Source: DASVXQ01 sp046727955 (GTDB taxonomy: Bacteria > Actinomycetota > CALGFH01). From it: a DNA stretch of 56,739 nt. The stretch covers positions 1 through 56,739 of the forward strand of contig JBKPDO010000066.1 in assembly GCA_046727955.1 (NCBI GenBank). Direction: 5' to 3'. Shown in pieces: positions 33,044 through 40,895 of this stretch. The position numbers were made by a program, and so were the translations under genes. The notes beneath the pieces were generated by a model. It saw only the letters and a program-made list of their open reading frames with translations, was not told where the DNA came from and did not search any database. The stretch's first letter is position 1, and the number at the start of each line of letters is the position of its first letter.

Positions 33044-34761
33044 CTCTTGCGTTTGTGGAAGAGCTTCCGGCAGGAGCCCTCGCCGCGCCCACCGACACGA
33101 CGACAGCACGGCCGGGCTTCCTTCGAATGGTTCATGAACACGAGCTGGAGCTTCCAGAGCATCCCGATGTGGCGGAGGCTGCTGCGACCGCAGCGGCGAC
33201 CACTGCGGCCATCATCGCGCAGGCGAAGCGGCTGGCCGAGCGGCATCCGAAGTCGCCTGCGGTCTTCGCTCGCCTCGCTCATGCCGAGATGCATGCTGGA
33301 CACCGGGATGATGCAGTACAAGCCGCGCTTCGCACGGTCGCCTTTGAGGCTGATTGTCCTGATCAGAGCGCGCTTTCAGCTGCCGCCGTAGTCTTAGCGG
33401 CCGCTGGTGAGCACCAGTTGGCCGAAGAAACGCTCCAACGTGCGCGGGGTCATGGGTACTCACACCTCTATGCGTCTTTCGCAGCTGAGCGAGGGGAGTA
33501 CCGCACGGCACTAGCCCGCCTTGAGGGACAAGACGACCCTGCTAGCCTGGTGTTACGAGGTTGGCTGCTGATTTGCATCGGCGACTACGCTGGCGCTGTG
33601 CGGACACTCCGGCGGGTGATCGCACAGGATGCGCCGTCGACCGATCTACTTGTCAATCTGGGCTATGCCTATGGAGCGCTTGGAGCAAGACGTAAGGCAC
33701 TGCGGGCAACCGAGATGGCAACGTACCTGGCGCCGGCGGATCGTACGGCGGGATTCAACCTCGCTGGGTTTCGATCGGCATTAGGTGACTTCGATGGAGC
33801 GTTGCGGGAGCTACGCCGGATGGAGCAGTTCCATCCCGATGACCTCAACATCCCGTTCGCCATCGCGGCGGTTAGGACTCGCTGCGGTGATGTTGAGCGA
33901 GCAGCCAGAGAATTGGCGCAGCTTCAGAGCGAGCCAAGGGCGTGGCGAGCCGATCCCCAGGACCGCACTCAGCTAAAGGCGAACTTGGCTTCCCTTGAGT
34001 TCTCTCTCGGTAAGCGAGATCGCTCGAGTGCTATAAGGGCGATTCGAAGGGCCTTGGAGGCCGTCAACCACCAGAGCCTTAGGATTGCAGAACTGCTGGC
34101 GACGTTCTATGTAAAGAAGAGCGATGCCAGCGCCCTTCAAGAGTTGTACCAGGCGCTTCTGGGAATCTATAGCCACACTAAACTGTATGGTCTCGAAACC
34201 CGTCTGGCGATGCTGAAGGCGGAATTCCCCGTTGCCGTAGCGGCGAGTCGCCGATGGGTTGAGCATGATCCCTTCAACTCCGATGCTGCCGCCTCCGCTA
34301 CCTACCTCACGGCTGAATTCAGTCAGGAGTACGATGAGGCCGTGCGTATCGGCGTCGAGGCGCTTCGGCGGGTGCCGGACGCAGAGATGGTTGCTAACAA
34401 TGTCGCTTACTCTCTTGCTATGGCAGGGCGGCCACGGGAGGCCCGAAGGTTCCTGCCTAAGGGGAGAAGCCTACCTCATATCGTCGCGACTGCGGCTCTC
34501 ATCGAGCTTGTGTCCGGAAATGTGGAGGCTGGTCGACGTGGATATGAGGAAGCCGCCGTGCTCGCTGAGGAGAGAGGCGAGCGGGACTTGGCAGGTCTGG
34601 TCCGCTTCCGGGCGAAGCTTGCCATGATGCAGGTTGGCGTATTGGCAGAACCCGATCCTATTGAACTCCCGGAGCGTTTCGCCGATGACCCTCAATTCAT
34701 TCTCCTTCTTCAGGCCGCTCACCGCACCTTGGATGAGCCCTCCACAGCAAAGAAGGTTTAG
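33040..34761 (+). CDS. TPR-repeat protein of the kinase module
   Basis: 573 aa, soluble. After a ~50-residue lead it is almost entirely helix-turn-helix repeats of TPR type: 'AVFARLAHAEMHAGHRDDAV', 'LLVNLGYAYGALGARRKALR', 'GFRSALGDFDGALRELRRME', and at the C-end 'MVANNVAYSLAMAGRPREAR'. No enzymatic motif was seen. ATG 33040 overlaps the kinase stop, so the two are translationally coupled. It is probably a scaffold or substrate-binding partner of the kinase. Codon use is less GC-biased than flanking genes. Confidence 0.8.
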   Translation: MTLAFVEELPAGALAAPTDTTTARPGFLRMVHEHELELPEHPDVAEAAATAAATTAAIIAQAKRLAERHPKSPAVFARLAHAEMHAGHRDDAVQAALRTVAFEADCPDQSALSAAAVVLAAAGEHQLAEETLQRARGHGYSHLYASFAAERGEYRTALARLEGQDDPASLVLRGWLLICIGDYAGAVRTLRRVIAQDAPSTDLLVNLGYAYGALGARRKALRATEMATYLAPADRTAGFNLAGFRSALGDFDGALRELRRMEQFHPDDLNIPFAIAAVRTRCGDVERAARELAQLQSEPRAWRADPQDRTQLKANLASLEFSLGKRDRSSAIRAIRRALEAVNHQSLRIAELLATFYVKKSDASALQELYQALLGIYSHTKLYGLETRLAMLKAEFPVAVAASRRWVEHDPFNSDAAASATYLTAEFSQEYDEAVRIGVEALRRVPDAEMVANNVAYSLAMAGRPREARRFLPKGRSLPHIVATAALIELVSGNVEAGRRGYEEAAVLAEERGERDLAGLVRFRAKLAMMQVGVLAEPDPIELPERFADDPQFILLLQAAHRTLDEPSTAKKV

Positions 34762-34814
34762 CCTCAATTGGCCATGGAGCGTGGAGCGTCGGGCGGCCTG
34801 GGTAGGATGCCCTC

Positions 34815-35803
34815 ATGACGACCCTCGGCGCGGTGTTCCTGCCCCAGCTACCACCCGAGCGGCTGCGCGAGGTGGCCCGCGCGGCTGACGACGCGGGCCT
34901 GGAAGAGCTGTGGCTGTGGGAGGACTGCTTTTGGGAGAGCGGCATCGCCAGCGCGGCCGCGGCGCTGGCGTGGACCGAGCGGCTGCGCGTTGGAGTCGGA
35001 CTGCTGCCGGTGCCGCTGCGCAACGTCGCCCTGACCGCGATGGAGGTCGCCACGCTGCACCGGCTGTTCCCCGGCCGGGTGACCATCGGCGTGGGCCATG
35101 GGGTCCAGGACTGGATGGCGCAGGTCGGGGCGCGGGTCGAATCGCCCATGACGCTGCTGCGTGAGTACCTCACGGCGCTGCGCGCCCTGCTGCGGGGTGA
35201 GCAGCTCACCGTGCACGGCCGTTACGTGCGGCTCGACGAGGTCGCCCTGGACTGGCCGCCGGCGTCGCCGCCCGCGGTGCTCGCCGGGGCGACCGGCCGC
35301 GCTCGCTGCGGCTGTCCGGCGAGCTCGCCGACGGAACCATCCTCGCCGCTGGCACACCGCCAGACCAGGTGCGGTAAGCACGCCGCCTTGTGGACGAGGG
35401 GCAGGTTGCGGGCGGCCGCACCGAGCCCCACCCCGTGATCGTCTACATCCTCACCGCGACCGGGCCGGGCGCGGCTGAGCGCCTCGAGGCCGAATGGCGG
35501 CGCCTAGTGCAACGTTCCTCAAGACGGGTACGGTTTCGGCTCCCCAGATGACCAGGTCAGCACCCGTATTGGCGCTGCCAGCATCATGCACCGCTGTTGA
35601 GGAACGCAGCACTAGGCGACGACTCGATACCGGACGGCGGGGTCGCCGGCAACGCCCGCGCGGTCGCGGACGCCGTCAAGCGGTGGGCGGACGCCGGCGC
35701 CGACACGGTGGTCCTGCAGCCAACCACCGACGACCCCGATCCGGAAGGCTTCGTGCGGTTCGTGGCTGGTGATGTCCGCCCGCTCGTGGAGAAGGCTTCG
35801 TGA
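34815..35803 (+). pseudogene. LLM-class oxidoreductase pseudogene (frameshifts plus MITE insertion)
   Basis: ATG 34815 starts 'TTLGAVFLPQLPPERLREVA', 'RLRVGVGLLPVPLRNVALTA', 'IGVGHGVQDWM', a typical F420-dependent LLM N-terminus. Near 35300 the frame slips: 'SLRLSGELADGTILAAG' continues in another frame, a TAA follows at 35374, and 'HPVIVYILTATGPGAAERLE' in yet another. A 118-bp inverted-repeat element interrupts it at 35501-35618. The C-terminus ('AVKRWADAGADTVVLQPTTD') resumes after it and ends at 35803. Clearly inactivated. Confidence 0.85.
35501..35618. mobile_element. MITE-like element with 22-bp terminal inverted repeats
   Basis: Left end CGCCTAGTGCAACGTTCCTCAA and right end (reverse complement) CGCCTAGTGCTGCGTTCCTC... 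match at 20 of 22 positions. The total is 118 bp with no coding capacity. It splits the LLM pseudogene between its 'LEAEWR' and 'DDSIPDGG' segments. The TA inside CCTAGTGC at each end would fit TA target duplication as in IS630/Tc1-type elements, but no unambiguous target duplication can be read. Confidence 0.65.
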
Positions 35804-35852
35804 GCGGCGACAGGATCATCAGCGTCAATATCAATGAGGTCGACCTGTGCGT

Positions 35853-35893
35853 GGGCGCCGGGAGGCCCGGGCAGCCCGGGCCTCCCGGCGCCC
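35853..35893. terminator. Perfect 19-bp stem hairpin between convergent genes
   Basis: A left arm of 19 bases (GGGCGCCGGGAGGCCCGGG), loop CAG, and a perfectly complementary right arm. It lies between the LLM pseudogene (+) and the MarR gene (-), ending 26 bp from the MarR stop. There is no U-tract on either side; it fits a high-GC bidirectional terminator. Confidence 0.75.
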
Positions 35894-35918
35894 GCCTGAT
35901 CGCCAGGCGCCGCCGCCG

Positions 35919-36365
35919 TCAGCGCGGCAGCCCGTCGCCGATCATGCGCTGGAGCAGCGGGGTGATGGCGGCGGCCTCCGGACCGAAGAACTTGGCATCG
36001 GCCTGTTCGACAGCGGCGATCGCGCGCTGCGCCAGCTTGTCTCCCTCCGCGGTCAGGCGCAGTCGTCTAGCGCGCGTGTCACCGGGATCGACCTCGCGGA
36101 CGAGCAGTCCCTTGGCCTCCAGCCTGCGCACCACCTGCGAGGTCATCTTGACATCGGTGCCTGCCTGGCGGGCCAGCTGCAGCTGGTTGGGAACCTGCCC
36201 CTGCTCGCCCAGCCACCAGGCACAGGCGAGCAGGACGAACTGCACGTGGGTCAGGTCCAGGGGCTCCAGCACGGCGGTGATGGCGCGTTGCCATGCCAGG
36301 GTGAGGTGCCACAGCAGGAACCCAGGGCTACCCGCTGGGCCCTCGGGGTACCGTGTCGCGGTCAC
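35919..36365 (-). CDS. MarR-family transcriptional regulator
   Basis: 148 aa. Winged HTH: 'QLQLARQAGTDVKMTSQVVR', 'RLEAKGLLVREVDPGDTRAR' (wing with D-x-R-A/x-R), flanked by dimerisation helices. GTG 36365 overlaps the stop of the SRPBCC gene, so it is the second cistron of a coupled pair. It probably represses its own operon through the palindrome at 36805-36817. Confidence 0.9.
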   Translation of the reverse strand: MTATRYPEGPAGSPGFLLWHLTLAWQRAITAVLEPLDLTHVQFVLLACAWWLGEQGQVPNQLQLARQAGTDVKMTSQVVRRLEAKGLLVREVDPGDTRARRLRLTAEGDKLAQRAIAAVEQADAKFFGPEAAAITPLLQRMIGDGLPR

Positions 36366-36784
36366 GACGCCAACTGCGCGCGGGCCAGGAGCGCGTCCAT
36401 CGCCTCCGGGAAGTCCTCGGTGATGGCTGGCCCGAGCTCGGGAGCGACCGAGTCGGCGGCCGGGCCGGTGATCTCCAGGCGGTGGGTGACCTTGGTACCG
36501 CCGGACTCGAGCGGCTCGAGGGTGTGGCTGAACCGCAGCGTGATCTCGCCCAGGTTGGTCTCGTCGGCGTAGACCCTGTTCTCCGTCACGTCGACGATCA
36601 CCGAGGTGATCGGGTCTTGGCCGTTGGGCTTCATGACGACCTTGGAGCCGACCTGGAAGGGGCCCTGCAGCCGGACCCACTCGAGCGAGGTGTCCCATGA
36701 TCCCCACTCGTCGAGGTTGCGCAGGACCTGCCAGACCCCCTTCGGGCTCGCCGCCGTCTCAGCCGTGTACTCGTGGACCCACAT
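36362..36784 (-). CDS. SRPBCC-family protein
   Basis: 140 aa START-like protein: 'EYTAETAASPKGVWQVLRNL', 'WGSWDTSLEWVRLQGPFQVG', 'GEITLRFSHTLEPLESGGTK', C-terminal helix 'EDFPEAMDALLAR'. ATG 36784 is preceded by AAGGAG 6 nt upstream. Co-expressed with the MarR regulator downstream. A role in binding or modifying an aromatic or lipid ligand is inferred from family only. Confidence 0.85.
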   Translation of the reverse strand: MWVHEYTAETAASPKGVWQVLRNLDEWGSWDTSLEWVRLQGPFQVGSKVVMKPNGQDPITSVIVDVTENRVYADETNLGEITLRFSHTLEPLESGGTKVTHRLEITGPAADSVAPELGPAITEDFPEAMDALLARAQLAS

Positions 36785-36804
36785 GGTATCTCCTTAGTCG
36801 TCGC

Positions 36805-36817
36805 GTAGACTATCTAC
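36805..36817. promoter_or_regulatory. MarR-type operator candidate
   Basis: GTAGA-CTA-TCTAC, a perfect 5-bp inverted repeat 20 nt upstream of the SRPBCC start. On the gene's strand the region reads TTAGTCTGTG...ATAGTCTACG, a direct repeat of TAGTCT as well. The position fits repression of the SRPBCC-MarR operon by MarR. Confidence 0.5.
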
Positions 36818-36885
36818 ACACAGACTAACTTCTGTGGCGGGGATTGGCAAGTGGGGAATCACCATTCGTCCTCGTTCATCTACAT

Positions 36886-36933
36886 GGGCTGCCGTTGGCA
36901 CGGGCTGCCGTTGGCATAGGCTGCCGTTGGCGC
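36886..36933 (+). repeat. 16-bp tandem repeat, three units
   Basis: GGGCTGCCGTTGGCAC, GGGCTGCCGTTGGCAT, AGGCTGCCGTTGGCGC in direct succession, within the 270-bp gap 36785-37054. It is followed immediately by the CCTTGCCGCG-type repeat. No coding sequence seen in this gap. Confidence 0.75.
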
Positions 36934-36939
36934 ACCCGG

Positions 36940-37002
36940 CCTTGCCGCGTGGGACGCACCCTGCCGCGGCAGGGTGCCCTTGGCGCCCCGACCTTGCCGC
37001 GG
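36940..37002 (+). repeat. REP-like CCTTGCCGCG repeats
   Basis: CCTTGCCGCGTGGGACGCAC then CCTGCCGCGG, matching the copy at 16843-16875 in about 26 of 29 positions, followed by a second ACCTTGCCGCGG at ~36990. CCGCGG and the flanking CCCTGCCGCGGCAGGG form a hairpin. It lies downstream of the MbtG-like gene. Confidence 0.45.
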
Positions 37003-37054
37003 CCAAACGGCCGAAACCTCTCCCGTTTCGATGCGGTCACACGGCCTGGCGGGG

Positions 37055-38401
37055 TCAGCCCGGCCGGCCGGCGGCCGTGCCGGCCGTGGGCGCGCCGGCG
37101 CCGCGGGCTGGGCGGGCGTAGGCGCCGAGCACGCGGTCGGCGAGCAAGCCAAGGCAGGACAGGTTCGGGAACCCGGGCCCTTGGGCGAGGCCGGCCAGGA
37201 CCGGCAGGTGGAGCTTGGGGTGCAGTCCGGTGACGGCGAGGTCGTGACCGATGGCGCGTTCGAGCGCGCTGCGGAGGGGCGGCCGAGCGGTGGGCCCGCC
37301 GCCGGCGGCGCCGGCGAGCGCCGCCGCGGCACGCTCGCCGAGCAGGTGCCAGAACCACAGCGCGTCGAAGCCGACCGCGACGACCACCAAGTCGAAGGCG
37401 ATGCGCTCGCGCTCCTCCTCATAGTCGACTTCGACGATGACCTTGGCCTCGACCGGTTCCAGGCGGGTGACGCGGCCGGCGACCGTGCGCACCGCCTCGG
37501 CCCGGTTGAGCACCTCCTCGACCTGCACGGAGAACACGCCGCGGTCGGTGCGCTTGAGGAACTCGCGGCGGTGCCGCTCGGCGAGCTGCTGCCAGCCCAC
37601 GGCAGGATCAGAGAAGAAGCGGTTCTCGGCGAAGCTCTCACCGCGCGTGTACAGCACGCCGTTGTCGGAGACCAGCTCGATACTCGAGCCGTCGGGAAGC
37701 ACGTCCAGCAGCGCGGCGGTGATCGAGCCGGCGGTCTCGCCGTTGCCGATCACGCACACCTCGACTGGGCGGCCGTCGCGCGCCAGCCTGTCCTCGCTGG
37801 TCCAGAAGGTGCGGCCGTCGAGGACGCGCGGGTGATCGTCGGGCTGGCCGGGCAGGCGCACGGGCGGCCCAGGGCCGGTGAGGACCAGGCCGTCGCAGTC
37901 CAGGTCCAGCCTGCCGCCCGCGGGCCTACGGGCGGCCAGGCGCCAGCGGCCGCCGACGAGGTCGATGCCGTCCACCTCGGCCAGGACCGGCTCGACCGGG
38001 ATCTGCGCGGCGACCCAGCGCAGGTACTGGCTCCACTGGCGGTGGGTGGGGCGGGGCCGCCCGCGGTCGACCCAGTCGGCAAAGCCCTCCTGGCGGACGA
38101 GGTAGCTCTGCCAGGACCAGCGGCCCATCTCCTGGCTGACCCGCTCCGAGGCCGCACCCCAGGTGTGCGCGTAGGGGAAGCCGACGTCCTTCTCGGGTGC
38201 GGTGCTGAGCCGCTGGCGGCCGTCGGTGTACCCGGCGGCGCCCGACCAGTTGGCGGCGACGCCCGCGCGGTCCACCAGAAGGAGGTCGGGCACCTCCCAG
38301 CCGCTCAGGGCGAGCGCCGCGCGCTTGGCGGCGATCGCCAACCCCTTTGGGCCAGCGCCGAGGACGGCGAGCGTGGCCCGCCCGGCTGTTGGCTCGTGCA
38401 T
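37055..38401 (-). CDS. MbtG-like lysine/ornithine N-monooxygenase
   Basis: 448-aa FAD/NADPH flavoprotein of the SidA/IucD/PvdA family with a strong MbtG-like pattern: FAD motif 'LAVLGAGPKGLAIAAK', 'ANWSGAAGYTDGRQRLSTAP' and 'EKDVGFPYAHTWG', 'WSQYLRWVA', NADPH motif 'VCVIGNGETAGSITAAL', C-terminal 'LTHLPV'-region equivalent 'LAQGPGFPNLSCLGLLADRV'. MbtG hydroxylates the lysine epsilon-amine for mycobactin. ATG 38401 has AGGGAGA upstream. No siderophore NRPS or export gene is in the window, so the substrate here is open. Confidence 0.88.
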   Translation of the reverse strand: MHEPTAGRATLAVLGAGPKGLAIAAKRAALALSGWEVPDLLLVDRAGVAANWSGAAGYTDGRQRLSTAPEKDVGFPYAHTWGAASERVSQEMGRWSWQSYLVRQEGFADWVDRGRPRPTHRQWSQYLRWVAAQIPVEPVLAEVDGIDLVGGRWRLAARRPAGGRLDLDCDGLVLTGPGPPVRLPGQPDDHPRVLDGRTFWTSEDRLARDGRPVEVCVIGNGETAGSITAALLDVLPDGSSIELVSDNGVLYTRGESFAENRFFSDPAVGWQQLAERHRREFLKRTDRGVFSVQVEEVLNRAEAVRTVAGRVTRLEPVEAKVIVEVDYEEERERIAFDLVVVAVGFDALWFWHLLGERAAAALAGAAGGGPTARPPLRSALERAIGHDLAVTGLHPKLHLPVLAGLAQGPGFPNLSCLGLLADRVLGAYARPARGAGAPTAGTAAGRPG

Positions 38402-38531
38402 CGCGGATCTCCCTGACAGGGGCGCCGCCCATCCCGGCGCCAAGGGCGATTGTGCCCTGAAGCCGTGCCCCGAAGCTGAGCGCCAGTGGTGGTGGCTAAG
38501 CTGGAGGCGTCGGGTACCCGCTCGAAAGGCC

Positions 38532-40433
38532 ATCAGGACGGAACGCCGGGAGGTCCAGGCGGCCCCCAGACCGTTTTCCGGTCGGACTGCCTGGGCGCGG
38601 AATCTCAAGACGCCGCTGCGCGAGTTCCTGCGCACCGAGACCGGCGGCGCCGTGGCCCTGCTGGCCGCGACGCTCGCCGCGCTCGTCTGGGCCAACACGC
38701 ACGCGTCCTCCTACGACACGGTGTGGGGGACGCAGCTATCGATCCACGTCGGCCACTCTGGCCTCTCGCTGGACCTGCGCCAGTGGGTCAACAGCGGCCT
38801 GATGTCCTTCTTCTTCTTCGTCGTGGGGCTCGAGGCGCGCCGCGAGTTCGACATGGGCGAGCTGCGCGACCGCCGGCGGCTCACGCTGCCGCTGGCCGCG
38901 GGCATCGGCGGGATGGTGGTGCCGGTAGCGATCTACCTGGCCGCGAACGCGGGGCGGTCGTCCATGCACGGCTGGGGGACGGCGATGTCGACGGACACAG
39001 CCTTCGCGCTCGGGATCCTCGCGCTGGTCGGGCGGAGCTTTCCGGTTCGCCTGCGCGCCTACCTGCTCACGGTCAGCATCGTCGACGACATCGTCGCGAT
39101 CGGGGTCATCGCGATCGTCTACAGCAAGGCCATCGAGGCGCCGGCGCTGCTGGCCACGCTGGGCATCTTCGGGGTCATCCTGCTCCTTCGCGCCGGCAAC
39201 GTCCGCTACGGCCCGCTGTACGCGCTGCTCGGGGTGGCCGCATGGGTGGCGCTGTACTACTCGGGCGTGGAGCCGTTGGTCGTCGGCCTGGCCATGGGGC
39301 TGCTGGTCTACGCCTACCCGGCCCCGCGCGGCGACCTCGAACGCGCCACGGAGAGGTTCCGTCTCTTCCGCGAACAGCCGACCCCGGAGCTCGCGCGGTC
39401 GGCGCAGACCAGCGTCGCCCTGGCGGTCTCGCCGAACGAGCGGCTCCAGCTGCTCTACCACCCGTGGACGAGCTACCTGATCGTGCCGCTGTTCGCGCTC
39501 GCCAACGCGGGCATCACCATCAGCGCCGGCTTCCTCGGCCGCGCCTACGCCTCGCCGGTCACGCTGGGGATCCTGGTCGGCTACCTCGCGGGGAAACCGG
39601 TCGGGATCGTCGGCTTCTCGTGGCTGGTCACGCGGCTGAGCCGGGGCCGGCTGCGCCCACCGGTCGGGTGGGCGGCGGTCTGGGGCGGCGGCACCATCGC
39701 CGGCATCGGCTTCACCGTGGCCCTGTTGATCGCGACGCTCGCCTTCAGGGGCGCGCAGCTCGAGGAAGCCAAGGTCGGCGTCCTGTCCGGGGCGCTGTGC
39801 GCGTCGGTGGCCACCTGGGTCGTTGTCCGTGCGACCGCGCTGCTGCCAGCCCGCCGCCGGACCCGCGCGCTGCTGGGCACCGCCGAGAGCATCATCGACC
39901 TGGCCGCGCCGGTCGACCCGCACCGCGACCACTTCCGCGGCCCCGAGGACGCCCCGATCACCGTGGTCGAGTACGGCGACTTCGAGTGCCCGTACTGCGG
40001 CCAGGCGGAGCCCGTCGTCCGCGAGCTGCTCGCCGGGCAGGGTGACGTCCGTTACGTTTGGCGGCACCTCCCGCTCAGCGACGTCCACCCCCAGGCGCAG
40101 CTGGCGGCGCAGGCAGCCGAGGCTGCCGCCAATCAGGGAGCGTTCTGGGAGATGCACGACCTGCTGCTCAGCCACCAGGACGCTCTGCAGCCCCGTGATC
40201 TGGTCCGCTACGCGGGCGAGCTCGGCCTCGACGTCGAGCGTTTCCGCGACGACCTGCGCAGGAACACCGGCGCCGGGCGGGTTGCGGAGGACGTCGACTC
40301 GGCCGACCTGAGCGGCGTCTCGGGTACCCCGACGTTCTTCATCAACGGACGCCGGCACTACGGCGCCTATGACATCGGCACCCTCACAGCGGCAGTACAG
40401 ACCGCCCGAAAGCGCGCCGCGGTGAGCGCCTAG
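38532..40433 (+). CDS. nhaA: NhaA Na+/H+ antiporter fused to a C-terminal DsbA-like domain
   Basis: Residues to ~420 form NhaA: 'FLRTETGGAVALLAATLAAL', 'GLMSFFFFVVGLEARREF', the 'STDTAFALGILALVG' and 'VSIVDDIVAIGVIAIVY' segments with the essential Asp pair, 'AGIGFTVALLIATLAF'. A thioredoxin fold follows, with EYGDFECPYC and cis-Pro 'GTPTFFINGRR', closely related to the 3291-3854 gene. The start is unresolved: from 38205 to the first TM there is no ATG, GTG or TTG in frame, and the only canonical start is GTG 38202 inside the antisense MbtG gene. ATC 38532 is a placeholder. The stop overlaps the convergent nrfD fragment. Confidence 0.85.
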   Translation: MRTERREVQAAPRPFSGRTAWARNLKTPLREFLRTETGGAVALLAATLAALVWANTHASSYDTVWGTQLSIHVGHSGLSLDLRQWVNSGLMSFFFFVVGLEARREFDMGELRDRRRLTLPLAAGIGGMVVPVAIYLAANAGRSSMHGWGTAMSTDTAFALGILALVGRSFPVRLRAYLLTVSIVDDIVAIGVIAIVYSKAIEAPALLATLGIFGVILLLRAGNVRYGPLYALLGVAAWVALYYSGVEPLVVGLAMGLLVYAYPAPRGDLERATERFRLFREQPTPELARSAQTSVALAVSPNERLQLLYHPWTSYLIVPLFALANAGITISAGFLGRAYASPVTLGILVGYLAGKPVGIVGFSWLVTRLSRGRLRPPVGWAAVWGGGTIAGIGFTVALLIATLAFRGAQLEEAKVGVLSGALCASVATWVVVRATALLPARRRTRALLGTAESIIDLAAPVDPHRDHFRGPEDAPITVVEYGDFECPYCGQAEPVVRELLAGQGDVRYVWRHLPLSDVHPQAQLAAQAAEAAANQGAFWEMHDLLLSHQDALQPRDLVRYAGELGLDVERFRDDLRRNTGAGRVAEDVDSADLSGVSGTPTFFINGRRHYGAYDIGTLTAAVQTARKRAAVSA

Positions 40434-40760
40434 GCGTCCCGCCGTCCCTGGTTGAGTCGCTGCCGCTGCGGAACCACGGTGTACCGCGGATCCTTCATCG
40501 AGGCCACGCCGCCCTGGTAGATGCCGAACCGGGTGGCTGCGGCGGCCGCCAGCAGCGCGGCGCCGGACAAGGCGGAGACGAGGCGGCTGCGGCCGCCCAG
40601 CAGCGCGCCGAGCGCGCCCGCGAAGGTGAGGCCGCGGCCGGCGCGGAGCAGCCGGCCGGCGCTGCCCTAGCGGTAGGGCTCGCTGAGCAGGCCGAGCCGC
40701 GTCTCGATCGACCGTGAGGCGGCCCAGTTCGATGGCGGCACCGGCCAGTGCGAGCCGGAG
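40430..40760 (-). pseudogene. C-terminal fragment of NrfD-type membrane subunit, with an internal stop
   Basis: Minus-strand frame: 'SRSIETRLGLLSEPYR', TAG stop at 40667, then in the same frame 'GRGLTFAGALGALLGGRSRL' and 'SMKDPRYTVVPQRQRL', ending at 40430. This is the end of NrfD/polysulfide-reductase-like quinone subunits that accompany formate dehydrogenases. A further frame slip lies at ~40730. The first ~250 residues are missing. Confidence 0.65.
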
Positions 40761-40764
40761 GTAG

Positions 40765-40895
40765 TCCGTAGACCTCCGGCTCGTCGAGCAGCAGGAAGAA
40801 CGCGCCGTCCCCGCCGACGCCGTCGTTGGGGTCGTGGCCGAACAGCCGGGCCTCCGGTGTCCCCGCCTCGTGCAGGCGCTCGACCCGCCGCTCGG
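40765..40895 (-). pseudogene. C-terminal fragment of formate dehydrogenase iron-sulfur subunit
   Basis: A short minus-strand segment 'VERLHEAGTPEARLFGHDPN' then 'DGVGGDGAFFLLLDEPEVYG', characteristic of the C-terminus of actinobacterial FdhB (4Fe-4S dicluster protein). No cluster-binding cysteines remain. It is joined directly to the interior of fdhA on one side and to the nrfD fragment on the other. Confidence 0.6.

Noticed and set aside
36886..37002. Repeat cluster considered as CRISPR
   Set aside because: Repeats are direct, 16 bp, without unique spacers; no cas genes.
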